From positions 1-55,097 of the forward strand of contig JAILBW010000229.1 in the NCBI GenBank assembly GCA_024680695.1: a stretch of DNA of 55,097 nucleotides. Reading direction: 5' to 3'. How positions within the stretch are numbered: position 1 is the first letter of the stretch; each line of letters starts with the position of its first letter. The notes below the pieces were generated by a model. That model saw only the letters and a list, made by a program, of their open reading frames with translations. It made no database searches and had not been told where the DNA came from. The position numbers and the translations under genes were made by a program. Below are positions 29,463 through 40,273 of the stretch, piece after piece. Source of the DNA: Bacteroidaceae bacterium. Its GTDB lineage: Bacteria > Bacteroidota > Bacteroidia > Bacteroidales > Bacteroidaceae.

Positions 29463-31355
29463 CTATTCCAGATAAGTATATCCGTAGAGTCCCGAACGGT
29501 AGTTGCTGATGAATTCCTTACCCTCGGCTGCGGTAATCTTGCCGTCCTTGATGGCGCGGCTCACCCAGATTTCGAGGCGGCGCACCAGTTTCTTGGGGTC
29601 GTACTGAACGTACTCGAGCACATCGGCTACCGTCTCGCCATCGATTACCTGCTCAATCTCGTAGCCATCCTCGTTGACGGAGATGTGCACGGCATTCGTA
29701 TCGCCGAAGAGGTTGTGCATGTTGCCCAGGATTTCCTGATAGGCTCCGACAAGGAAGACGCCGACATAGTAGTGCTCGTCGGACCTGATGGGATGCAGGG
29801 GGATGTAGCTCGTCTGCTGCCCGCCGTTCACGTAGGCCGAAATCTTTCCGTCCGAGTCGCAGGTGATATCCTGAAGCATTGCGCTGCGCGTAGGCTGTTC
29901 GTTCAGTCGGTCGATGGGCATGATGGGGAAGAGTTGGTCGAGGGCCCACGAGTCGGGCATCGACTGGAAGAGGCTGAAGTTGCAGAAGTACTTGTCGGCC
30001 ATCTGGCGGTCCAGCTTGCGCAATTCGTCGGGGACATGCTTCTGGTGGTGGGCCAGTTCGGCAATCTCATGACTAATGGCCCAGTAGAGCGACTCGATCT
30101 GGGCGCGCGTCTTGAGGTCGATGATTCCGTGGCGGAAGAGGTCGAGGGCCTCCTCGCGAATGTCCTCAGCATCGTGCCAGTCCTCGAGCATCGAGCGGCT
30201 GCTGAGCTTGTCCCAGATTTCCGTCAGTTCGTGGACGAGTTTGTGGTCGTCGGCGCCTGGCTGGAAGTCCTCGGGCATCTGCGGTGCCGACACGCTTTCG
30301 AGCACATCGATGATGAGCACGCTGTGGTGGGCTGTCAGCGAGCGACCGCCCTCGGTGATGATGTTCGGATGGGGAATCTGATTCTTGTCGGCGGCCTCGA
30401 CAAGTGTATAGATGCAGTCGTTCACGTATTCCTGAATGCTGTAGTTCACGCTGCTCTCGCTGTTGCTGCTTCGAGTGCCGTCGTAGTCAACGCCCAGTCC
30501 TCCTCCGCAATCGACAAACTCGATACCGAACCCCATTGCGTGGAGCTGGACATAGAACTGTGCCATCTCGCGCAGAGCGGTACTGATGCGGCGTATCTTG
30601 GTAATCTGGCTGCCAATGTGGAAGTGAATCAGCTTCAGGCAATCGCGCATGCCCATCTCGTCGAGCATCTGCAGGGCCGTGAGCAGTTCGCTGGAGTTGA
30701 GGCCGAACTTGCTGGCATCGCCGCCGCTCTCTTCCCATTTGCCTGCGCCGCTGCTGGCCAGCTTGATGCGGATGCCCAGATTGGGACGGATGCCCAGTTT
30801 CTCGGCCGTCTCGGCAATAATCCTCAGTTCGGGAAGCTTCTCGATAACGAGGAAGACGCGCTTGCCCATCTTCTGGGCGAGCAGTGCAAGTTCGATGAAG
30901 TTCTGGTCCTTGTGGCCGTTGCAGACAATCAGGCTGTCCGAATCCATGTTGGTGGCCAGGACGGCATGCAGCTCAGGCTTCGAGCCTGCCTCAAGACCGA
31001 GGTTGTAGCGCTTGCCGTGACTGATGATTTCCTCAACAACGGGGCGCATCTGGTTCACCTTGACGGGAAAGATGATGAAGTGCTCGCCGTGGTAGTTGTA
31101 TTCCTTCGATGCCTTGCGGAAGCATTCGTCGGTCTTCTCGATACGGTTGTCCAGAATATCGGGGAAACGCAGCAGCATGGGAGCCGTTACATGACGCGAG
31201 GCAAGGTGATCGACCACCTCCTTGAGGTCCACCTGGACACTGTTCTTCTTCGGTGTCACAAAGACGTGTCCCTTCTCGTTGATGCCAAAGTAGTTCACAC
31301 CCCATCCCTTGATGTTGTAAAGCTCCTCAGAGTCTTCAATTCGCCACTTTCTCAT
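29463..31355 (-). CDS. speA: Biosynthetic arginine decarboxylase
   Basis: VKVNQMRPVVEEI PLP-lysine region, 630 aa, typical full-length SpeA. Confidence 0.95.
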   Translation of the reverse strand: MRKWRIEDSEELYNIKGWGVNYFGINEKGHVFVTPKKNSVQVDLKEVVDHLASRHVTAPMLLRFPDILDNRIEKTDECFRKASKEYNYHGEHFIIFPVKVNQMRPVVEEIISHGKRYNLGLEAGSKPELHAVLATNMDSDSLIVCNGHKDQNFIELALLAQKMGKRVFLVIEKLPELRIIAETAEKLGIRPNLGIRIKLASSGAGKWEESGGDASKFGLNSSELLTALQMLDEMGMRDCLKLIHFHIGSQITKIRRISTALREMAQFYVQLHAMGFGIEFVDCGGGLGVDYDGTRSSNSESSVNYSIQEYVNDCIYTLVEAADKNQIPHPNIITEGGRSLTAHHSVLIIDVLESVSAPQMPEDFQPGADDHKLVHELTEIWDKLSSRSMLEDWHDAEDIREEALDLFRHGIIDLKTRAQIESLYWAISHEIAELAHHQKHVPDELRKLDRQMADKYFCNFSLFQSMPDSWALDQLFPIMPIDRLNEQPTRSAMLQDITCDSDGKISAYVNGGQQTSYIPLHPIRSDEHYYVGVFLVGAYQEILGNMHNLFGDTNAVHISVNEDGYEIEQVIDGETVADVLEYVQYDPKKLVRRLEIWVSRAIKDGKITAAEGKEFISNYRSGLYGYTYLE

Positions 31356-31374
31356 AATACATGGATCCTAAAAT

Positions 31375-31902
31375 CTACACTCCCAGCTCCCGGCGCAGGA
31401 GGTCGATGGTTAAAGCTATTTTCTCGAAGTTGTCCAAGAGGTCTACGTTGATGACATGTTTCGCCTGCATGTAGAACGGCTCGCGCTCCGACAGTGACTC
31501 GCGAATGTAGGTCAAGAGTTCCTCGCCACTCTTGTTCTTGATGAGCGGCCGCTCGACGCGAGCCATCTTCAGGTGGGCGGCAAGCACTTCGGGGCTGGCC
31601 TTCAGATAGACGGTTTCGCCAAGCGAGTTCATGTACTGCATATTGTCGAAGTAGCATGGCGTACCGCCGCCGCAAGAGAGCACTACATCCTCGAACTCGG
31701 CCACCTCATGGAGCATGTTGTACTCCAATTGGCGGAAATGTTCCTCACCGTCCTCGCGGAATATTTGGGACACCGAACGCCGGTAGCGTATCTCGATATA
31801 CCAGTCGAGGTCGTAGAACGACACGCCCAATGCCATCGCCAACTGGCGACCTACGGTGGTCTTGCCAGACCCCATATATCCGACGAGGATGATGCGTGTC
31901 AT
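31375..31902 (-). CDS. aroK: Shikimate kinase
   Basis: GYMGSGKTTVGRQLA, DLDWYIE, VLSCGGGTP. Confidence 0.95.
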   Translation of the reverse strand: MTRIILVGYMGSGKTTVGRQLAMALGVSFYDLDWYIEIRYRRSVSQIFREDGEEHFRQLEYNMLHEVAEFEDVVLSCGGGTPCYFDNMQYMNSLGETVYLKASPEVLAAHLKMARVERPLIKNKSGEELLTYIRESLSEREPFYMQAKHVINVDLLDNFEKIALTIDLLRRELGV

Positions 31903-31912
31903 TAGTTATTGG

Positions 31913-34264
31913 TTATTGCTTCTTTTTCGGGAAATACCGGCGTTTGGCAGCGGGTTTCTCACCCGTCTCCTTATCCTGCTGCTCGTGAATCAGCTTCATG
32001 CATTCTTCAAGCGTGATTTCGGAAACGTGTTCATGCACGGACTTCGGCAAACGGTAGTTGGCACCCTTATAATTAATGTAGGGTCCATAGCGCCCGTTCA
32101 GGATTTCGAGGTCGGGTGCTTCGGCGAAGGTCTTGAGCTGTCGCTTCTGCTCGGCTTGCTGCTTTTCCACAATCAGGCGGATGGCTTCGTCGAAACTGAT
32201 GGCCATCGGATCAGTGCCTTTGGGCAGTGAGGCGAACATTCCGTTGCAAGCCACGTATGGACCATAGCGCCCGGATGCGACTGTCACCTCGTGGCCTTCG
32301 TGCTCGCCGAGCAAGCGAGGAAGGCGGAAGAGGTCGAGTGCCTCCTCGAGGGTGATAGTGTCTATGCTCTGCTCCTTCTTTAGTTGTGCAAAGCGGGGCT
32401 TCTCGCCGAGTTCGGAGTTGCCAATCTGCACCACAGGACCGAAGCGGCCAATCTTGACACTCACCGGGAAGCCCGTCTTCGGGTCATCGCCCAGCATGCG
32501 CTCGCCCACCCGATGTTCGCCGCGCATCTTCAGCGACTGTTCGACCATCGGATTGAAGTTGGCATAGAAGTCGCTGATGACATGCGTCCACTCGGTGCGT
32601 CCTTCGGCAATCTCGTCAAACTCCTTTTCCACATCGGCCGTGAAGTTGTAGTCCATGATGCTGGGGAAGTTTTCCAGCAGGAAATCGTTCACGACGGTGC
32701 CTACATCGGTGGGGACCAGTCGGGCCCGTTCGGCACCAAGCGTAACCTCGCTGGTCGAAGCCAGAATATCGTCGCCCTGCAGTACGAGCGTCAGGCAGTC
32801 GTGTGTGTCGCCGGGTTTGTCGCCCTTGGTCACGTATTCGCGCTGCTGTATGGTGGTGATGGTGGTAGCGTAAGTGCTGGGGCGGCCAATGCCCAGTTCC
32901 TCCAACTTGCGCACGAGGCTCGCCTCGTTGTATCTCGGGGGATGCTGGGAGAATCGCTGGGTGGCAGTCACGGTCTGGCGTGTGAGCATTTCGCCGAGAT
33001 ACGTCTCAGGCAGCTGTGCACTGCGCTCCTCTGCGTTTTCGTCCTCTTGCGGCTGAGCGTCGCGATAGAGGCTGAGAAAGCCGTCGAACTTCACCACTTC
33101 GCCCATAGCCACAAATGTTTCCTCTTGACCGGAGATTCCGATAACCACCTGTGTCTTCTCGATCTCGGCATCAGCCATCTGGCTGGCGATGGATCGTTTC
33201 CAGATAAGTTCGTAGAGGCGGCGTTCGGGGAGTGTACCCTCGATGTGCGTCTGGTCCATATAGGTAGGACGGATGGCTTCGTGGGCCTCCTGTGCACCCT
33301 TCGAGTGGGTGTGATAGTGGCGTATCTTTACATATTGTTCGCCCATCTGTTCGGTAATCACTTTCTTGCTGGCATTGAGGCAGAGGTCGCTCAGGTTCAC
33401 GCTGTCGGTACGCATATAGGTAATGCGTCCGCTCTCGTAGAGGCGCTGGGCCACGGTCATTGTCTGGGCCACGGTGAAGCCGAGCCGATGAGCTGCTTCC
33501 TGCTGGAGCGTACTCGTCGTGAAGGGAGGTGCGGGGACACGTTTCTGCGGTTTCGTGGTGATGTCCTGCACGGTAAATTCTGCACCGCGGCAACGCTTAA
33601 GGAAGTCCTCGGCCTGCTCGCGCGTGGTGAACTTGCGGCTCAACTCTGCACGAATCTCACTGCCGTCAGGTGTCGTGAAAACGGCGATCACACGATAGTT
33701 GTCCTCAGACTGGAACAGTTGTATCTCTCGCTCGCGATCGACAATTAGCCTGACGGCTACGCTCTGCACTCGTCCAGCACTGAGTGACGGCTTCACGCGT
33801 CGCCACAGGACGGGACTTAGCTTGAAGCCTACAATGCGGTCGAGAACTCGACGCGCCTGCTGGGCATTGACCAGGTTCAGGTCGATGTTGCGCGGATGGT
33901 CGATAGCGTTCAGGATGGCCGACTTCGTGATTTCGTGAAACACGATGCGGCGGGTATGCTCCGGACTCAGATGGAGCACCTCCGAGAGGTGCCAGCTGAT
34001 AGCCTCTCCCTCGCGGTCTTCATCGGATGCCAGCCATACGGTCGATGCCTCGCTGGCCGCTTTTTTCAGCTGCGCTACCACCTTGGCCTTGTCCGTCGGT
34101 ATTTCATACACAGGCGAGAAGGTGTCTATATCAATGCTGAAGGAATGTTTCTTCAGGTCGCGAATGTGTCCATAGCTGGAGAGTACGGTATAGTCCTTTC
34201 CAAGAAATTTCTCAATTGTTTTTGCCTTGGCGGGACTCTCCACGATAACCAGATTTTCTTTCAT
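31913..34264 (-). CDS. topA: DNA topoisomerase I
   Basis: LVIVESPAKAKTIEKFLG, YMRTDS, C-terminal Lys-rich tail. Confidence 0.97.
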   Translation of the reverse strand: MKENLVIVESPAKAKTIEKFLGKDYTVLSSYGHIRDLKKHSFSIDIDTFSPVYEIPTDKAKVVAQLKKAASEASTVWLASDEDREGEAISWHLSEVLHLSPEHTRRIVFHEITKSAILNAIDHPRNIDLNLVNAQQARRVLDRIVGFKLSPVLWRRVKPSLSAGRVQSVAVRLIVDREREIQLFQSEDNYRVIAVFTTPDGSEIRAELSRKFTTREQAEDFLKRCRGAEFTVQDITTKPQKRVPAPPFTTSTLQQEAAHRLGFTVAQTMTVAQRLYESGRITYMRTDSVNLSDLCLNASKKVITEQMGEQYVKIRHYHTHSKGAQEAHEAIRPTYMDQTHIEGTLPERRLYELIWKRSIASQMADAEIEKTQVVIGISGQEETFVAMGEVVKFDGFLSLYRDAQPQEDENAEERSAQLPETYLGEMLTRQTVTATQRFSQHPPRYNEASLVRKLEELGIGRPSTYATTITTIQQREYVTKGDKPGDTHDCLTLVLQGDDILASTSEVTLGAERARLVPTDVGTVVNDFLLENFPSIMDYNFTADVEKEFDEIAEGRTEWTHVISDFYANFNPMVEQSLKMRGEHRVGERMLGDDPKTGFPVSVKIGRFGPVVQIGNSELGEKPRFAQLKKEQSIDTITLEEALDLFRLPRLLGEHEGHEVTVASGRYGPYVACNGMFASLPKGTDPMAISFDEAIRLIVEKQQAEQKRQLKTFAEAPDLEILNGRYGPYINYKGANYRLPKSVHEHVSEITLEECMKLIHEQQDKETGEKPAAKRRYFPKKKQ

Positions 34265-34323
34265 TGAACCGATTGATTGGTGAATTTGGGCGCAAAGGTA
34301 GTGCAAAAATTCCTTTCCTTACC

Positions 34324-34884
34324 TTAGTTTAATAAGAAATTTTTCAAAAAAAGTTTCTCCACACCCTTCCTGACAGAGGTTAGGCCAAAGGCCTCGGGGT
34401 GAATCTGCGCGATAGGCGTCCATGCAATCTCGGCCGCATCGTCCATCGCATGGGCCTCGCGACCCTCATCGACCCGACAGGCAAAGAACATGTCCATCGT
34501 ATGAATGTCCATCCCACTGTAGCGGTAGATGTTCGGAATGGAAAACAGGTAGCGGCTCTCCTGCACACGAAGTCCCGTCTCCTCAAGTACTTCGCGCGCC
34601 ACCCCTTCCTCGGCCGTTTCGCGGCAGTCGCAGAAGCCGCCGGGCAGGTCGAGCGTCCCTCGGGCAGGTTCCTTAGCCCGCCTCACCGTGAGCAGTTCGT
34701 TGTACGCGTTCAGGATGACAGCCACGGTGGCTGCACAGGGATTCAGAAAAAAGACAAAGCCGCAATCCTGGCACCGCTTGCTCTTCTCGCTGTCGATGAC
34801 GAAACGGGACGAGCCACAAACAGGACAATGCCGGAACACGGACAGCAGATGACTCTCTCTCATGGTCGCTATTGTTAAGTTCAT
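34324..34884 (-). CDS. NUDIX hydrolase with N-terminal zinc ribbon
   Basis: CPVCGS...CQDCG; GGFCDCRETAEEGVAREVLEETGL Nudix box. Confidence 0.9.
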   Translation of the reverse strand: MNLTIATMRESHLLSVFRHCPVCGSSRFVIDSEKSKRCQDCGFVFFLNPCAATVAVILNAYNELLTVRRAKEPARGTLDLPGGFCDCRETAEEGVAREVLEETGLRVQESRYLFSIPNIYRYSGMDIHTMDMFFACRVDEGREAHAMDDAAEIAWTPIAQIHPEAFGLTSVRKGVEKLFLKNFLLN

Positions 34885-34996
34885 GTTGCAAAAGTACGAA
34901 AAAAACTTCTATTCGCAAGAAAAACCGGCTTTTCTGCATGCAGGAATGAAAAATAAAACGTATTTTTGCAGAGAAAACCCTTAACAAGAGACAGAC

Positions 34997-35599
34997 ATGA
35001 CTTCTTTCATTACATGGTACAACGGCTTGGAGCCCGCACTGCGCGCTTATTGGACGATTGCGCTGCTGACGACTTTGGTATTTGCCATACAGATGGTACT
35101 GACCCTTATTGGCATTGGTGACACTGACGGCGGCCTGGATGCCGACACAGATTTCGGCGATGCAGATGCAAGCGGTGACACGATGGACACGGGCGGAGCC
35201 ATCCAGCTCTTCACCATCCGCAATATGGTGAACTTCCTGCTCGGCATCGGCTGGGGCGGTGTATGTTTCTACTCGTCCATCCCCAACAAACTGCTGCTGG
35301 CAATAGTGGCACTGATTTGCGGCGCGCTGATGGTCACAGCCTTCCTGTTCATGTTCCGCCAGCTGATGAAACTCGAGTCGAACGGCGCTTTCCGTATCGA
35401 GGACTGCATCGGAGCCACATGCGATGTCTATCTGCGCATTCCCGGCGAACGCAAGGGGCAGGGCAAGGTGCAGGTGAGTTTCGAAGGTTCGGTGCAGGAG
35501 CTCAGCGCTGTCACCGACGGCGACCCGATACCAAGCGGCACTAAGGTACGCATCGTGGAGCTCATCGGCAGCAACCTTCTCCGCGTGGAGCGCCTCTGA
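34997..35599 (+). CDS. NfeD-like/OB-fold membrane protein
   Basis: TM segments, C-terminal OB-like domain, paired with flotillin gene. Confidence 0.7.
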   Translation: MTSFITWYNGLEPALRAYWTIALLTTLVFAIQMVLTLIGIGDTDGGLDADTDFGDADASGDTMDTGGAIQLFTIRNMVNFLLGIGWGGVCFYSSIPNKLLLAIVALICGALMVTAFLFMFRQLMKLESNGAFRIEDCIGATCDVYLRIPGERKGQGKVQVSFEGSVQELSAVTDGDPIPSGTKVRIVELIGSNLLRVERL

Positions 35600-35661
35600 G
35601 ACATGCCATCGGGCTGAAAGTGCAAAACCCTACATTATTAACATCATAAACAGACAGAACT

Positions 35662-37029
35662 ATGGGAGCATTCTATTTTACCGTTATCGGCGTTATCGCG
35701 CTGGTTTTCCTCTTCATGGCATTGATTAACCGCTACCGCCGTTGTCCGAGCGACAAGATTCTGGTCATCTACGGCAACAAGGGGTCGAAGGCCAGCGCCA
35801 AGTGTGTGCATGGCGGTGGCGCCTTCGTATGGCCTATCATCGAGGACTATGCCTACATGAGCCTGACACCCATCAGCATCGACGCAAACCTGACCAACGC
35901 CCTGAGCCGCCAGAATATCCGTGTCGATGTGCCCTGCCGCTTTACTGTCGGCATCAGCACCGAGCCCGACAGCATGCTTGCCGCCGCCGAACGACTCCTC
36001 GGACAGTCGGCTCAGCAGATACAGGAACTCGCGCGCGACATTCTCTTCGGCCAGCTGCGTCTTGTCATCGCCACGATGAGCATTGAAGAACTGAACAGCG
36101 ACCGCGACAAGTTCCTCGAGGCCATCAGCGCCAACGTTGAGGTGGAACTCAAGAAGATAGGTTTGCGCCTCATCAACGTGAATGTCACCGATATCAAGGA
36201 CGAGAGCGGATACATCGAAGCCCTCGGTCAGGAAGCAGCCGCCAAGGCCATCAACGAGGCTAAGGTGCGCGTTGCCGAGCAGGAGAAACTGGGAGAGATT
36301 GGTAAGGCCGAAGCCGTCCGCGAGACGCGCGTCCGTACTGCCGAGGCCAACGCAGAGGCCGTCAAGGGCGAGAACGAAGCAAAGATAGCCATTGCCAACT
36401 CCGATGCAATTCGTCGCGAACGTGAGGCTGAGGCACAGCGCAAGGCTGTTGCAGCCGAAAAGGTTGCCAACGCACAGGCACTCGAAGAGGCATACGCAGC
36501 CGAACAAAAGGCCGAGGAGGCGCGCGCCGACCGTGAGCGTTCCACGCAGAATGCCAATGTCATCGTGGCACAGGAGATAGAGAAAAAGCGCCTCGTCATC
36601 GAGGCTGAGGCTGCCGCAGAACAGAAGCGCGTCAATGCCAAGGGTGAGGCTGATGCAATCTTCGCCAAGATGGAGGCCGAGGCAAAGGGTCTATTCGAAA
36701 TCCTCACCAAGCAGGCCAGTGGCTACGACAAGATGATTCAGGCTGCCGGTGGTGATGCCACAAAAGCATACACTCTGCTGCTGCTCGAGAAACTGCCCGA
36801 GCTCGTAAAGACGCAGGTGGAGGCCATCAAGGGCATCAACATCGACAAGGTGACCGTCTGGGACAATGGCAGCGGCGACGGCAAGACGAGTACGGCCAAC
36901 TTCCTGAGTGGGCTCATGAAGAGTGTGCCTCCTCTGGCTGAACTCTTCGACCAGGCTGGCATGGCATTGCCCGAATACCTCGCCAAGCGAAAGGAAGAGG
37001 AGACTCCCACAAGCGAAGAGGCCGAGTAA
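35662..37029 (+). CDS. Flotillin family (SPFH/band 7) protein
   Basis: N-terminal TM, SPFH domain, long Ala/Glu-rich coiled coil. Confidence 0.9.
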   Translation: MGAFYFTVIGVIALVFLFMALINRYRRCPSDKILVIYGNKGSKASAKCVHGGGAFVWPIIEDYAYMSLTPISIDANLTNALSRQNIRVDVPCRFTVGISTEPDSMLAAAERLLGQSAQQIQELARDILFGQLRLVIATMSIEELNSDRDKFLEAISANVEVELKKIGLRLINVNVTDIKDESGYIEALGQEAAAKAINEAKVRVAEQEKLGEIGKAEAVRETRVRTAEANAEAVKGENEAKIAIANSDAIRREREAEAQRKAVAAEKVANAQALEEAYAAEQKAEEARADRERSTQNANVIVAQEIEKKRLVIEAEAAAEQKRVNAKGEADAIFAKMEAEAKGLFEILTKQASGYDKMIQAAGGDATKAYTLLLLEKLPELVKTQVEAIKGINIDKVTVWDNGSGDGKTSTANFLSGLMKSVPPLAELFDQAGMALPEYLAKRKEEETPTSEEAE

Positions 37030-37064
37030 ACCCGAGTCGGGGACAACATAAAAACGAGACTGCC

Positions 37065-40000
37065 ATGAAGAAGAAAGGATTGAGTCTTCTCCTGCTGGCG
37101 TTTCTGTGCCTCGTGGGAAGCAGTGGGGCGCAGGAGGCGAGCCGCCTCACCTTTGGTGTAATCAGCGACACACACTTCGAAAACAACACGGGCGAAGGAG
37201 CGATGGTGAAGGTTCCTCGCGCACTTAGGAACCTGACTTCGCAAGCAACGCTTGATGCGCTTGTGGACGTAGGCGACATTGTGAATGTGGGTACGTCTGA
37301 CGAATACGCGATGCTGAACCGCGTCTTCGGTGATGCCTCGAACTACACCAATCCTGTAGGCGAGCTGATTTTCGTCATGGGCGGACATGAGTACCTGAAG
37401 CCCGCCGGCGATGCACTCTCGAACTACCAGCAAGGATTAAAGACCTTCAACGGCGGCGAACCCTATCCGCTCGACCAGTACAAAGTCATCAAGGGCTACC
37501 CCTTCATTACGGTGGCCATGCGAAATTCGAATGCCCAAGACACCAGTTCCCCGTCGGCGGGCCTTGCCGTCTATCCCACGGAGACTCAGGAGTGGCTACG
37601 GGCGGCCCTGGACCGAGCCAGTCAGGAGTGTCCGGGCAAACCCATCTTCGTCTTCACACATATTCCGCCCCGATGGACCGTTTATGGCTCGTGGCCCGAG
37701 TTCGAGTCGGGAAACGCCTGGTGCATGAAGGTACTGAACCCCATACTGAACAAGTATCCGCAGGTGGTACTCTTTGCCGGTCACAGCCACTACCCCATCG
37801 GAGACCCACGCAGCATCCATCAGGGCACGCATGCCAATTCGCCCCACCAGAACTACTACACTGTCATCAACACCGGCTCTACCACCTACTCCGAGGTGAA
37901 CCCCGGAGTCGTTGATGCCGGCATCCATCCCGAGAATTTTCAGTATGTGACCGAGGGCCTGATTCTGTCCGAGTTGGAGAATGGTGACTTCGAGATTCGT
38001 CGCTACGACACCTATCGCAATCTGGAAATAGGTGCCGAAAGGCGATGGGTGCTGAAGGCGCCCTTCGACGGCAGCCAGTTCCAGTATGCCGACCTGCGCG
38101 ATGCCGACGATAATCCCAACAATGTGCCTCTGCGCGACGGACTTCCCGCACCCAGCTTTGCCGAAGAGGATGCCATCACGGTAGAGGCCTCCTCGTATTC
38201 GGCCAAACTGACCATCCCGCAGGCTGCGGACGACGAATGTGTATTCCGTTACAGGATCCGCTCCGGCAAGGGAGGGATGGTGACGGAGGAGAAGTTCGTC
38301 TTCTCGCAATTCTACCTCAACGCCGACATGCCCAAGACGCTGACCTACAGAATGTCCGAACTGAAGCCCAGCACCGAATACAGGGTGGAGGTGGTGGCCT
38401 ACGACTCTTACGATAATATGTCGCAGTCGCTCGTCGTTAGTTTCAAGACACCCGAAGTGGGCGGGACGGAGAGTTCGCAGCCCGATGCCCAATGGACATT
38501 TGACACCCCCGAGGACCTGCTCAGAGTCTCATCGGGCAGCTTCGTGCTGCAACCCATCGCGATAGGGAAAAAATCCGTCACCGTCAAGGAGCGTTTGGAC
38601 GAGGTTGGGATTACCGCAGCCGAAGGGACGACCGACTCCGACGGTGCTGCATTTATCCCCAAGAATGCGGGCTTCAAGGTGGTGCGCCCAAACGGCGGGC
38701 TCACCAACGATTGGACCGTACTGATGGACGTCAAGATGAAGGATGCAGCCGCCTACAACAGCCTCATCCAGACCAACAAGACGAATAGCAACGACGGCGA
38801 CCTCTTCGTCTATCGCAACCAGATAGGCATGGGCGCAATGGGGGGCTATTTCGGCAAGATACAGAACGGTACATGGTATCGAATCGCACTGATGAACCGC
38901 AATGGGACGGTGCATGTCTATGTGGATGGTGTCCTCACCATCACCTGCGCCGGAGAGGGGCGCTGGGAGATAGACCCCTGGGGCTTCTACCTCTTTTGCG
39001 ACGAGGACGGCGAGATGTCCGACACTTATGTGAGCGAGGTGGCCTACTGGGAGAGGAGCCTCTCCGAGGACGAAGTGCGCGCTCTCTCGGGCCTTGCTCC
39101 TCAGGAGGTTACTCCCGAAGAGCCCTACGCAAGGCTGCTGACACCGAGCGTCAGAGTGACGGACGATCTGGATTTCACCATCACGGTGGAGGCCAACGAG
39201 CCTTTCACCTTCGAGGTGCCGGAATGGATAGAGGCCATCGATGTAATGCCGTTCGTAGGCAAGAGAAACTACCGGTTCCGTGCCCAGCCGATGAAGGAAG
39301 GCAGCAATCGCAGCGGCATCATCCTTCTCAAGGCTGCCGGACAGGACGACCAGCAGGTGATAATAGACCAGATAAATGCCGAGGGAGCAACCCCCGAACC
39401 CGTCAGTGTCTGGACCTTCGATGACGAGAACGACCTCCTCGCAGGCAGCGGGCCGGCCGTGTTGCGAGCCGCAGAACGAGGGAGCAATGGCATCCCTCGG
39501 GTAATACAGAATCCGGCGAAAGCAGGCATTGTACCCATTCCGGGACCGACGGAAGGGAACGGCGCCATAACCGTACCCATCAACAGCTACCTGCAGATGG
39601 CTCACAATCAGGCCGAACCCAACCAGAATACGTTCACCATCCTGATGGATATCCGACCAAAGAGCCTCGCGGGCTACAATGCCTTGTTCCAGAGCTATGA
39701 GTACAACGAAAAGGACGGCGCCCTATTCACTCTGAACACGACAATCGGCATCAGCACCAGCGGGCTCGGCTATGGCGGCCATCTGGTGGAAGGCCAATGG
39801 CACCGCATCGTCTTCGTGGTGGAAAACAACTGCATGACGGCATATATTGATGGCAACAAGGCTGTATCGACAAACACCCCGAGCGTCGAGAAATGGACGC
39901 TTCGCAAGGTCTGCTACTTCTTTGCCGACGAAGACGGCGAGGAGGGACAGATAGACATCGCCGAACTTCGTTACTGGAATCAGGCCATCTACTCGCCACA

Positions 40001-40181
40001 AGTGAGGCGGATGGGCAATCCCAATACGGCCGTGGGGGTCGAGTCCGTCCAAGCCCTCAACGCTTTTCCCCGAAACGGAGCCTACGACCTGTCGGGGCGA
40101 AAGATTTACCACGATTCAAACGCCAAACCCCGAAAAGGACTGTATATCGTCAGCGGGAAGAAAGTTGTTGGTGGGTTCTGA
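37065..40181 (+). CDS. Secreted calcineurin-like metallophosphoesterase with LamG-like modules and C-terminal YDLSGR..GLYIV motif
   Basis: VISDTHFENN, DVGDIV, GGHEY, FAGHSHYPIG; two WTFD..LL LamG-like modules. Confidence 0.8.
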   Translation: MKKKGLSLLLLAFLCLVGSSGAQEASRLTFGVISDTHFENNTGEGAMVKVPRALRNLTSQATLDALVDVGDIVNVGTSDEYAMLNRVFGDASNYTNPVGELIFVMGGHEYLKPAGDALSNYQQGLKTFNGGEPYPLDQYKVIKGYPFITVAMRNSNAQDTSSPSAGLAVYPTETQEWLRAALDRASQECPGKPIFVFTHIPPRWTVYGSWPEFESGNAWCMKVLNPILNKYPQVVLFAGHSHYPIGDPRSIHQGTHANSPHQNYYTVINTGSTTYSEVNPGVVDAGIHPENFQYVTEGLILSELENGDFEIRRYDTYRNLEIGAERRWVLKAPFDGSQFQYADLRDADDNPNNVPLRDGLPAPSFAEEDAITVEASSYSAKLTIPQAADDECVFRYRIRSGKGGMVTEEKFVFSQFYLNADMPKTLTYRMSELKPSTEYRVEVVAYDSYDNMSQSLVVSFKTPEVGGTESSQPDAQWTFDTPEDLLRVSSGSFVLQPIAIGKKSVTVKERLDEVGITAAEGTTDSDGAAFIPKNAGFKVVRPNGGLTNDWTVLMDVKMKDAAAYNSLIQTNKTNSNDGDLFVYRNQIGMGAMGGYFGKIQNGTWYRIALMNRNGTVHVYVDGVLTITCAGEGRWEIDPWGFYLFCDEDGEMSDTYVSEVAYWERSLSEDEVRALSGLAPQEVTPEEPYARLLTPSVRVTDDLDFTITVEANEPFTFEVPEWIEAIDVMPFVGKRNYRFRAQPMKEGSNRSGIILLKAAGQDDQQVIIDQINAEGATPEPVSVWTFDDENDLLAGSGPAVLRAAERGSNGIPRVIQNPAKAGIVPIPGPTEGNGAITVPINSYLQMAHNQAEPNQNTFTILMDIRPKSLAGYNALFQSYEYNEKDGALFTLNTTIGISTSGLGYGGHLVEGQWHRIVFVVENNCMTAYIDGNKAVSTNTPSVEKWTLRKVCYFFADEDGEEGQIDIAELRYWNQAIYSPQVRRMGNPNTAVGVESVQALNAFPRNGAYDLSGRKIYHDSNAKPRKGLYIVSGKKVVGGF

Positions 40182-40245
40182 AGAGAGCAGAACCAAATCA
40201 CATTTGAGCTATGCCGAGCGGAAGCCGGCTCGAACGAAGTCATTT

Positions 40246-40273
40246 GCAAAATGCAAAATGCAAAATGCAAAAA
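40246..40273. repeat. 7-bp tandem repeat (GCAAAAT, 3-4 units)
   Basis: gcaaaatgcaaaatgcaaaatgcaaaaa. Confidence 0.85.

Noticed and set aside
29412-31451. 679-aa ORF antisense to speA
   Set aside because: Shadow ORF; SpeA is unambiguous.
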